Source: Candidatus Crickella equi (GTDB lineage: Bacteria; Bacillota; Clostridia; Peptostreptococcales; Anaerovoracaceae). Taken from it: a stretch of DNA of 64,000 nt. Shown here in pieces: positions 57,917 through 64,000 of this stretch. A program made the position numbers and the translations under genes. Position 1 is the first letter of the stretch. Every line of letters starts with the position of its first letter. The notes under the pieces were generated by a model. It made no database searches and was not told the DNA's origin. It was given only the letters and a program-made list of their open reading frames with translations. The stretch lies in contig JAGHUP010000006.1 of NCBI GenBank assembly GCA_018064755.1, positions 55,044-119,043 on the forward strand, read 5' to 3'.

Positions 57917-58750
57917 CTACTTACCGTTTCTTCTTCTAACAATAAGCTTATTAGATGCTTTGTTCTTCTTACGTGTCTTATAGCCGAGGGCTGGCTTACC
58001 CCAAGGAGTAGATGGTCCCTTACGGCCGATTGGTGCTCTACCTTCACCACCACCATGTGGGTGATCGTTAGGGTTCATTACGGAACCTCTTACAGTAGGT
58101 CTCCAACCCATGTGTCTCTTACGTCCAGCCTTACCGATTTGAATGTTACCGTGCTCGCCGTTACCAACCTCTCCGATTGTTGCCTTGCACTCGATTCTTA
58201 CCATTCTTACTTCGCCGGATGGAAGTCTTACCTGTGCGTACTGACCTTCCTTAGCCATGAGCTGTGCACCGTTTCCTGCTGCTCTTACCATCTGTCCACC
58301 CTTACCAACTTTGAGTTCGATGTTGTGGATGATAGTACCCAGAGGAATGTTTGCAAGTGGAAGTGCATTTCCTGGCTTGATATCTGCATTAGCGCCGGAT
58401 TCAACAACGTCTCCTACGTTCAGTCCCTTAGGAGCGATGATATATCTCTTCTCGCCATCTGCGTAAACAAGGAGTGCGATGTTAGCAGATCTGTTTGGAT
58501 CGTACTCGATTGTCTTTACTGTAGCTGGGATACCGTCCTTATCTCTCTTGAAATCGATAATTCTGTACTTTGGTCTGTATCCGCCACCTCTGTGTCTAAC
58601 TGTGATCTTACCTCTTACGTTTCTTCCAGAGTGCTTCTTAAGAGTGACTGTAAGAGATTTTTCAGGCTTAGCTGCTGTAATTTCCTCGAAAGTGGAAACT
58701 GTCATTCCTCTAAGACCTGGAGTAGTTGGTTTATATTTCTTAATTCCCAT
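57917..58750 (-). CDS. rplB: 50S ribosomal protein L2
   Basis: A 277-residue L2: [40 protein letters not shown] and the C-terminal [20 protein letters not shown] containing the conserved His of the peptidyl-transferase neighbourhood. Confidence 0.98.
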   Translation of the reverse strand: MGIKKYKPTTPGLRGMTVSTFEEITAAKPEKSLTVTLKKHSGRNVRGKITVRHRGGGYRPKYRIIDFKRDKDGIPATVKTIEYDPNRSANIALLVYADGEKRYIIAPKGLNVGDVVESGANADIKPGNALPLANIPLGTIIHNIELKVGKGGQMVRAAGNGAQLMAKEGQYAQVRLPSGEVRMVRIECKATIGEVGNGEHGNIQIGKAGRKRHMGWRPTVRGSVMNPNDHPHGGGEGRAPIGRKGPSTPWGKPALGYKTRKKNKASNKLIVRRRNGK

Positions 58751-58764
58751 AACTTACCTCCTTC

Positions 58765-59055
58765 TTACAGATCTGAGAAGAGCTCGATAGCCTTGCTATC
58801 TGCTGTCAGAGTAACAATTGCCTTCTTATAAGAAGCAGTTGTTCCCATTGTTCTTCCCATTCTCTTCTTCTTACCACTTACGTTCTCTACGTTAACCTTA
58901 GCTACCTCTACATCGAAGATTTCCTCGATTGCTTTGCGAACCTCAGTCTTGTTAGCTTCCTTAGCTACCTTGAACGCATATTTCTTTTCCTCAGCCATTT
59001 CCATACTGTCTTCAGTAATGATAGGTCTGATAATTACATCGTAACTAGTCTTCAT
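58765..59055 (-). CDS. rplW: 50S ribosomal protein L23
   Basis: A 96-residue L23: YDVIIRPIITEDSMEMAEEK, KYAFKVAKEANKTEVRKAIE and the GKKKRMGRTMG loop. Its ATG overlaps the rplD stop by one base. It docks SRP and trigger factor at the exit tunnel. Confidence 0.98.
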   Translation of the reverse strand: MKTSYDVIIRPIITEDSMEMAEEKKYAFKVAKEANKTEVRKAIEEIFDVEVAKVNVENVSGKKKRMGRTMGTTASYKKAIVTLTADSKAIELFSDL

Positions 59056-59678
59056 TATGCGTACACCTCCTCGATTCTCTTAGCAGCTGCTTCTGTGAGG
59101 ATCAGTGAGTAGTGGTTTACGATTTCGTAAACGTTCATTGTTCCTACCAGTGCAGTTCTAACGCCAGGGATGTTGTGTGCGGACTTAACTACGTTGTCAT
59201 CCTTCTCATCCATAACGATCAGTGCTTTCTTCTGAGCGTTCAGTGCTGCGAGTACCTTAACCATTTCCTTAGTCTTAGGCTCTTCGAACTTCAGCTCGTT
59301 AACTACGATCAGCTCCTTATCAGCAACCTTAGCGGAGAGTACGGACTTCATTGCGAGTCTCTTCAGCTTCTTGTTGAGGCTGTATCTGTAATCTCTTGGC
59401 TTTGGTGCGAATACGATTCCGCCGCCGATCTGTGATGGGTCTGTTGAGCTACCCTGTCTGTGACGTCCAGTTCCCTTCTGTCTGAAAGGCTTCTTTCCGC
59501 CTCCTCTAACCTCTGATCTTGTCTTAGCAGATTGAGTACCCTGTCTCTGGTTAGCCAGATAATTCTTGACTACGGCATGAACAGCAGCTTCATTAGGCTC
59601 GATTCCGAAAATCTCGTCATTCAGTGTAATGTCGCTAACCTTCTTACCAGTCATGTCTACTACGCTTACTTTAGCCAT
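59055..59678 (-). CDS. rplD: 50S ribosomal protein L4
   Basis: A 207-residue L4: QGTQSAKTRSEVRGGGKKPF, RQKGTGRHRQGSSTDPSQIG and a C-terminal NVYEIVNHYSLILTEAAAKR. L4 regulates the S10 operon in some bacteria; the leader at 60740-60995 could be relevant. Confidence 0.98.
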   Translation of the reverse strand: MAKVSVVDMTGKKVSDITLNDEIFGIEPNEAAVHAVVKNYLANQRQGTQSAKTRSEVRGGGKKPFRQKGTGRHRQGSSTDPSQIGGGIVFAPKPRDYRYSLNKKLKRLAMKSVLSAKVADKELIVVNELKFEEPKTKEMVKVLAALNAQKKALIVMDEKDDNVVKSAHNIPGVRTALVGTMNVYEIVNHYSLILTEAAAKRIEEVYA

Positions 59679-59698
59679 TATCAGTTCCTCCTTTCTGC

Positions 59699-60331
59699 TT
59701 ACTTATCCTGACCCTTAACAGCAGGTCTGATCTTCAGAAGGCCACCCTTCTTTCCTGGGATAGCTCCCTTGATCAGCATGATGTTGCGGTCAGCTAATGT
59801 CTTAACAAGTACTACGTTCTGAACTGTTACTGTATCTCTACCCATTCTTCCAGGAGCAGCGTTGCCCTTGAATACTCTTGATGGATAAGTACCAGCTGCG
59901 AGAGCTCCGGCCAGTCTCTTGTGCTTGGAACCGTGAGTCATAGGTCCTCTTCTATGGCCGTGTCTCTTGATGTTACCCTGAGTTCCTTTACCCTTGGAAG
60001 TACCAGTTACGTCCAGCTTCATTCCTTCTTCGAAGTCTGCAACTGTGATAACCTGTCCTACTTCATAAGTCTCGCCTTCTGGCTTGAACTCAGCGAGGTG
60101 CTTCTTAACCTCTACGCCAGCCTTAGCGAAATGTCCGCTAACTGGCTTGTTAACTCTCTGAGGCTTCTGGTCTTCATAACCAACCTGAACTGCGTCATAT
60201 CCGTCAGTCTCAACTGTCTTGATCTGAACTACAGTCTCTGGGCCAGCCTCAACAACTGTTACGGGAATAACAGTTCCGTCTTCTGCGAAAATCTGAGTCA
60301 TTCCGATTTTCTTTCCCAAAAGTGTTTTCAT
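59699..60331 (-). CDS. rplC: 50S ribosomal protein L3
   Basis: A 210-residue L3: LLGKKIGMTQIFAEDGTVIP, GTSKGKGTQGNIKRHGHRRG and PGRMGRDTVTVQNVVLVK. The 96-bp gap from rpsJ can fold with a GATCAC/GTGATC outer stem (about 60357-60417), an uncommon spacing for these neighbours. Confidence 0.98.
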   Translation of the reverse strand: MKTLLGKKIGMTQIFAEDGTVIPVTVVEAGPETVVQIKTVETDGYDAVQVGYEDQKPQRVNKPVSGHFAKAGVEVKKHLAEFKPEGETYEVGQVITVADFEEGMKLDVTGTSKGKGTQGNIKRHGHRRGPMTHGSKHKRLAGALAAGTYPSRVFKGNAAPGRMGRDTVTVQNVVLVKTLADRNIMLIKGAIPGKKGGLLKIRPAVKGQDK

Positions 60332-60427
60332 ATTTTTCCTCCTACTTTCTTACAGCGGATCACTCCGGTTTGGTGGTAGGCCCTTGGGTGGGCGCTCTCC
60401 CCTCTCGTGTGATCTTCCTAATCGAGC

Positions 60428-60739
60428 TTAGAGCTTGATTTCAATGTCAATGCCTGCAGGCATGTCCAGCTTAGTGAGAGCTTCTGTTGTCTTAGTTGTT
60501 GCGTTAGTGATGTCGATCAGTCTCTTGTGAGTTCTCTGCTCGAACTGCTCTCTGCTGTCCTTGTACTTATGAACGGCTCTGATGATTGTTACGACTTCCT
60601 TCTCTGTTGGCAGAGGAATTGGTCCGGAAACGTCAGCGCCAGTCTTCTTAGCTGTCTCAACGATCTTAGCTGCGGACTTGTCAAGAAGAGCGTGGTCATA
60701 AGCCTTAAGTCTTACTCTGATTTTCTGTAATTCGCTCAT
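60428..60739 (-). CDS. rpsJ: 30S ribosomal protein S10
   Basis: A 103-residue S10. The frame extends to 60838, but AAAGGAGAAACAAA precedes the ATG at 60739 and the product starts [20 protein letters not shown]. Core: [20 protein letters not shown] and [14 protein letters not shown]. First gene of the S10-spc operon. Confidence 0.98.
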   Translation of the reverse strand: MSELQKIRVRLKAYDHALLDKSAAKIVETAKKTGADVSGPIPLPTEKEVVTIIRAVHKYKDSREQFEQRTHKRLIDITNATTKTTEALTKLDMPAGIDIEIKL

Positions 60740-61029
60740 TTTGTTTCTCCTTTGTGAATTTGTACTAATTTTCGCTATTGCTTGTACAGGACTTCGCCCG
60801 TTGATTCTGCTGGGTTCTAGCCGTTTTGGATGTCGCATTTGAGTGCGTCGTGAGTTTCATACACTCTTTCGTGCGTTTCCTAACGGTTAGCACACGACAA
60901 AAAAGCGAAACCCTCCGCCCCGATCTTGTGAGGACTTCTCAGTAGAAATTATCCGATAGCACGGTAACTTCCTACTTCTTCGCATTTAACAAGCCTTAAT
61001 AGTATATAGCATGTGCCATTTCATTGCAA
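60740..61029 (-). promoter_or_regulatory. S10 operon promoter and 255-nt structured leader
   Basis: On the minus strand TTGCAA (61029-61024), a 17-bp spacer and TATACT (61006-61001) give a start near 60994. The leader down to rpsJ is about 255 nt and contains CGTGTG/CGCACG arms around CTAACCGTTAGG (60862-60895 region) and a GC-rich GATCGGGGCGGAGGGTTTCG followed by a T6 run, which resembles an attenuator. A long untranslated leader fits feedback control of the ribosomal operon. Confidence 0.65.
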
Positions 61030-61224
61030 CAACTTTTGCGAAAATTTTTTAGCTATTTTTCGACTTTTTTCTAAGGCAAAATGCAGTGTTTTCAAGGGGT
61101 TGGTGATGCATTGCTCTAACACGCACTTCCGCGTTTCCTATCGCTGTCTGCCGACCACAAGAAATAGTGTTTTGGGAAGGGCTGTAATAACTATATATAG
61201 AGGAGCAGTATTATTCTTGATTAT

Positions 61225-61424
61225 TCAGTTACTATGCCGCAATTGCAAGGATTACAATTAGTTGGTAACTGTCTTTTTCTATAATATATGTCATCAATGC
61301 CAATGATAACGTCAAAATAATGCTAATTTGAGATAGATTCATTGCATTTTGGGGCTATATTCTGTATTTCTTCAGTTACTCGCAAGCTGAAAGAGTTGAA
61401 AAAATGAAACGGTAACTGTCTTTC
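61225..61424. repeat. Two identical-spacing CAGTTAC/GTAACTG inverted pairs
   Basis: TTCAGTTAC at 61225-61233 pairs with GTAACTGTCTTT at 61266-61277, and TTCAGTTAC at 61371-61379 pairs with GTAACTGTCTTT at 61412-61423. Both have exactly 32 bases between arms, while the sequence between arms is unrelated. They lie in the 511-bp non-coding gap (61030-61539) between the S10 promoter and the HIT gene. I see no gene in that gap; the pairs look like protein-binding sites. Confidence 0.55.
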
Positions 61425-61475
61425 GCCATTTGGGACGTTCTATATACATAGCTAGATATTCTATAATGCATTCAA

Positions 61476-61511
61476 AAGAAAAGAAGGTCTGCGCCATATC
61501 AGCTCAGACCC
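61476..61511 (-). terminator. Terminator after the HIT-family gene
   Basis: On the minus strand GGGTCTGA and GCAGACC arms enclose a 12-base loop, followed by TTCTTTTCTTTTG. Confidence 0.75.
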
Positions 61512-61539
61512 TCTTCACGGTATCGGTTATTTCTTTTAT

Positions 61540-61881
61540 TTAGCCTGGTGGCCACTGCATTGATCTCTTGCCGAGAATATGGATATGCAGGTGTTTAACT
61601 GTCTGCTGGCCATCTTCTCCGGTGTTAATTACTGTTCTGTAGCCGTTCTCGAGGCCTTCCTGAGCTGCAACCTTCTTGATTGTGAGCATCATATGCGCAA
61701 TAAGGTCTGCGTGCTCGTCCTTGAGTTCATCAAGGGAAGCGATGTGAATCTTAGGAACCATCAGCATGTGAACAGGTGCCTGTGGATCTGCATCGCGAAA
61801 TACAGCAATCTGGTCATCCTGATATACCATATCAGTTGGAATCTGTCCGTTTGCTAACATGCAGAAAATGCAATCTTCCAT
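61540..61881 (-). CDS. HIT-family (HinT-like) nucleotide hydrolase
   Basis: A 113-residue Hint protein: CIFCMLANGQIPTDMVYQDD at the N-terminus, PVHMLMVPKIHIASLDEL and the histidine triad VKHLHIHILGKRSM (H-x-H-x-H). It hydrolyses nucleoside phosphoramidates. It is 31 nt downstream of mtaB and likely co-transcribed. Confidence 0.95.
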   Translation of the reverse strand: MEDCIFCMLANGQIPTDMVYQDDQIAVFRDADPQAPVHMLMVPKIHIASLDELKDEHADLIAHMMLTIKKVAAQEGLENGYRTVINTGEDGQQTVKHLHIHILGKRSMQWPPG

Positions 61882-61912
61882 GCTTTACTCCTTTCCGGCT
61901 GGATAGCCTTCT

Positions 61913-63265
61913 TTATATCGTTGTGGCTTTGCAGCCTTCCTTATATATCTGAGTTAATTGTACATTGTAGAACTCACCGAGTGCAAGTTCCTTATTCTTA
62001 TCTTCTATATATGTTTTGATATAGTTGCCGGTGTAGCCGGTTACGTAGTTGCCATAACGTTCTTCGGTAAGGACGCGGTGAGTCATTTCAAAATTCTTCT
62101 CGATGAACTTGGCTGCGGTCTCATCTGCTACGTCGGCCAAAGCCTTAGCTCTCTCTGCCTTGACAGTTCCCGAGATCTCGTCAGGTAGTTTTTCTCCGAC
62201 AGTTCCCTTTCTCTTAGAGTATCTGAAGATGTGGACTTTGCCGAATTCGCAGTCACGTGTGACTTGGATGCTGTCCTGGAAGTCTTCTTCGGTCTCGCCT
62301 GAGAATCCCACTATTATATCTGTTGTTATATTGTAGCAAGGATCGTAGTCGTGGATTGCACTGACTATGTCAAGGTAATCCTGCTGGTTGTAATGGCGGT
62401 TCATGAGCCGAAGAACGTGACTGCTACCGCTCTGAGCCGAGAGGTGGAGGTGGTGGCAGAGCTTCTTGTATCTGATGATGCGCTCTACATCGTTCTTGTC
62501 CACGACCGTAGGCTCGAGGCTCGAGAGGCGAATGCGGAAATCGTAGTCCAATGCATCAAGTCTTCCGAGTACTACTTCCATAGCTGTTAGGCCTTCTTCA
62601 CCCGGCTGTCTATCGAAGCTATATCCTGGTTCGGTGCCGTAGAGGGCTGTGTTGATGCCGGTGAGTACGAGCTCTTTGTAGCCGGCATCGAGGAGCATAC
62701 GCGCTTCCTCCATTATTTCATCAAGCGGTCTGCTCCTCACAGGTCCGCGCGCAAATGGAATTAGACAGTACGCGCAGAACCTGTCACAGCCCTCCTGAAT
62801 CTTAATATATGCCCTAGTCATACCGGACTCACTGGAAACAACCATTCCCATATTCTCATAATTAGTTAGTTCATTGCGAGGTAGCACGAGAGCATCCGGG
62901 TCCGTCAGCTCTTCTATCGACTTGCCGGACATAATTCCGCACACTATATCGCAGATTTTGGACTTGTTACTGTTACCAACAACGAGGTCAACCTCAGGCA
63001 GGGCTCGGACTTCATCGGCCTCAACCTGAGCATAACAACCCGTCACCACAACATAAGCCTTAGGATTCACACCCTTCATGCGACGGATGTACTGGCGCGA
63101 TTTGCGGTCGGCAATATTCGTAACCGTGCAGGTGTTAACAATATAAACATCCGCCGATTCGTCCTCGCCAACGATATTTGCACCACGAGAAACGAAGGCC
63201 TCTTTCATAGCCTCCGTCTCGTATTGATTGACTTTGCATCCGAGCGTATGGAACGCGATCTTCAT
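61913..63265 (-). CDS. mtaB: tRNA (t6A37) methylthiotransferase MtaB
   Basis: A 450-residue radical-SAM enzyme converting t6A to ms2t6A at position 37 of lysine-type tRNAs. N-terminal MTTase domain with three cluster Cys (TLGCKVNQYETEAM; NTCTVTNIADRKSR; VTGCYAQ), the radical SAM motif EGCDRFCAYCLIPFARG, and a C-terminal TRAM domain (RVLTEERYGNYVTGYTGNYI). The TLGCKVNQ and NTCTVTN motifs identify MtaB rather than MiaB or RimO. Confidence 0.96.
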   Translation of the reverse strand: MKIAFHTLGCKVNQYETEAMKEAFVSRGANIVGEDESADVYIVNTCTVTNIADRKSRQYIRRMKGVNPKAYVVVTGCYAQVEADEVRALPEVDLVVGNSNKSKICDIVCGIMSGKSIEELTDPDALVLPRNELTNYENMGMVVSSESGMTRAYIKIQEGCDRFCAYCLIPFARGPVRSRPLDEIMEEARMLLDAGYKELVLTGINTALYGTEPGYSFDRQPGEEGLTAMEVVLGRLDALDYDFRIRLSSLEPTVVDKNDVERIIRYKKLCHHLHLSAQSGSSHVLRLMNRHYNQQDYLDIVSAIHDYDPCYNITTDIIVGFSGETEEDFQDSIQVTRDCEFGKVHIFRYSKRKGTVGEKLPDEISGTVKAERAKALADVADETAAKFIEKNFEMTHRVLTEERYGNYVTGYTGNYIKTYIEDKNKELALGEFYNVQLTQIYKEGCKATTI

Positions 63266-63334
63266 CTGCTACCCTCTTTTCTCATTCTCTTAGCAAAGTC
63301 TATCATTCTTATTAAGTACGGTCAACAGCCTCGC

Positions 63335-63661
63335 CTATGCGGACTGCTTCTCTCCCTCGGGAACATCCTCCGCGTCATTATGATGAGCTGGCACCCTACT
63401 ATCACCAGCCGGTTTGCTCGCAAAATACTTAGCAAGGACTTCGCCGAGTTTCTTGGCTTCGGATTCGTAGAGAGTGATTCCCTTGGTCATACGATCGTGA
63501 TCTGCGCTCCAATCTCTGATGTCATATTTAGGTGCCGCGTTATTCCACGATACGATATTAATCTCTTTGTTCCATCCCGACTGGAAACTTGTCAGAACGC
63601 CAATCTTCTCCACAATCTTGAACTCGATTGTACCGTTAGATCTTTCATTGTTATATGCCAT
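63335..63661 (-). CDS. YdbC/PC4-like single-stranded DNA-binding protein
   Basis: A 108-residue protein: TIEFKIVEKIGVLTSFQSGW, NKEINIVSWNNAAPKYDIRD and WSADHDRMTKGITLYESEAK, the PC4/YdbC fold found in Firmicutes. It has a polar tail (HHNDAEDVPEGEKQ) not needed for the fold. It lies 69 nt upstream of mtaB. Confidence 0.85.
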   Translation of the reverse strand: MAYNNERSNGTIEFKIVEKIGVLTSFQSGWNKEINIVSWNNAAPKYDIRDWSADHDRMTKGITLYESEAKKLGEVLAKYFASKPAGDSRVPAHHNDAEDVPEGEKQSA

Positions 63662-63747
63662 TATTATTCTCCTTTCATCTCTATTTCTGATGCCTTTATT
63701 AAGATGTAAGAAAATAATAAATTAATCCTGACATGAAATCGAACGAT

Positions 63748-63784
63748 TCTCAACCGAAATCCTACATTTCTCAACCGAATTTTA
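63748..63784. repeat. 37-bp dispersed repeat, family 3 copy 3
   Basis: TTCTCAACCGAAATCCTACA followed by TTTCTCAACCGAATTT; matches 22048-22084 and the complement of 15944-15980. It abuts repeat family 1 copy D. Confidence 0.7.
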
Positions 63785-63785
63785 A

Positions 63786-63863
63786 AATGCACCATTTAGC
63801 CCGTTCCTAACGGGTACATACAAATGAAAAATGTACCCGTTAGGAACGGGCTAAATGGTACAT
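63786..63863. repeat. Nested palindrome, repeat family 1 copy D
   Basis: ATGCACCATTTAGCCCGTTC and the continuing CTAACGGGTACAT arm are mirrored by ATGTACCCGTTAGGAACGGG and CTAAATGGTACAT. This is the most regular copy of the AGCCCGTTCCTAA family. It lies between the tuf terminator and the YdbC gene. Confidence 0.85.
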
Positions 63864-63893
63864 AAAAAAAGCCCGCGGCGTTAGCCGCGAGCC
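63864..63893 (-). terminator. Intrinsic terminator after tuf
   Basis: On the minus strand GCTCGCGGC / GCCGCGGGC arms with a TAAC loop are followed by seven T residues. Confidence 0.9.
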
Positions 63894-63906
63894 TTTATTT
63901 AACTAA

Positions 63907-64000
63907 TTACTCGATAATCTCAGTTACAACGCCGGAACCTACTGTTCTGCCGCCTTCTCTGATAGCGAATCTCAGTCCTTCTTCGATAGCGATTGGTGTG
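63907..64000 (-). CDS. tuf: Elongation factor Tu, C-terminal end (cut by window edge)
   Basis: Reading leftward from the window edge gives [20 protein letters not shown] followed by [10 protein letters not shown] and TAA (63909-63907), the conserved C-terminus of EF-Tu. Only 30 residues are inside the window; the gene starts beyond base 64000. Confidence 0.95.
   Translation of the reverse strand, partial: TPIAIEEGLRFAIREGGRTVGSGVVTEIIE

Noticed and set aside
1..64000. tRNA and 5S/16S/23S rRNA genes
   Set aside because: I looked in the intergenic gaps for GGTTCGANTCC-type T-loops and rRNA signatures and saw none; the SRP RNA is the only RNA gene that I can support.

Overview
The window looks like chromosomal DNA of an anaerobic, low-to-moderate GC Clostridia-type Firmicute, possibly near Anaerovoracaceae / Mogibacterium / 'Eubacterium' (taxonomy inferred). 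Supporting signs are the complete S10-spc-alpha ribosomal supercluster in Firmicute order ending in L17, a zinc-type S14, an SRP RNA gene beside dnaX, strong AGGAGG ribosome binding sites, sigma-A type promoters, D-serine dehydratase, a TM1266-type hydrogenase-system regulator, a formate/nitrite-type channel and ornithine-racemase-like and DapF-like enzymes. Almost every gene is on the minus strand; only mltG (left edge) and a small Dabb protein (27971-28255) are on the plus strand.

Layout. 0-16.9 kb: end of mltG; a NitT/TauT-type uptake system with permease and ATPase fused in one chain plus a TM1266-like regulator behind a terminator-bearing leader; an FNT channel and dsdA; Nudix hydrolase and cyclophilin; a FtsX/MacB-like exporter with its ATPase and a threonine aldolase; a secreted Ig-like protein; ridA; trmL; a PD-(D/E)XK-like orphan protein bracketed by two 270-bp direct repeats; a HAD phosphatase. 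17-29 kb is the accessory core: two paralogous cassettes (17.0-19.35 kb and 25.5-27.9 kb), each made of a small transposase-OrfA-like HTH protein followed by a large secreted protein, separated by a XRE-regulated QueC-like gene, an O-antigen-ligase-like membrane protein, a broken IS4-family transposase, a DUF2971 protein and other unknowns; then a Dabb protein and a MuF_C-like protein. 29-38.4 kb: lysS (fused to an HD-domain hydrolase), greA, ornithine-racemase-like protein, acyl-CoA synthetase, YgjV, DapF-like racemase and a polar amino-acid ABC importer. 38.7-45.2 kb: YbaK, brnQ, recR, ybaB, dnaX, SRP RNA and a secreted papain-like cysteine peptidase. 45.3-60.8 kb: ribosomal proteins, secY, adk, map, infA, rpoA. 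61-64 kb: HIT protein, mtaB, YdbC/PC4-like protein and the 3' end of tuf.

The most interesting observation is that each of the two surface-protein cassettes carries, just upstream of its HTH gene, a 170-197 bp segment bounded by 11-12 bp perfect inverted repeats and containing the same promoter core (TTGNAACCCCCT ... TATAAT, 16-bp spacer). The promoter faces the cassette in one copy (27732-27759, minus) and faces away from it, toward a terminator, in the other (19239-19266, plus). The promoter-to-repeat distance is the same (38 and 39 bp). This is what two invertible promoters caught in opposite states (ON and OFF) would look like, i.e. a phase-variable surface-protein system. No recombinase gene lies in the window.

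Four families of dispersed non-coding repeats are also present: a nested palindrome with the core AGCCCGTTCCTAA (4 copies), a 270-bp nested inverted-repeat element (3 copies), a 37-bp element (3 copies) and a GTCCC/GGTCTGACCC element (2 copies). All calls are from reading the sequence; no database search was run.
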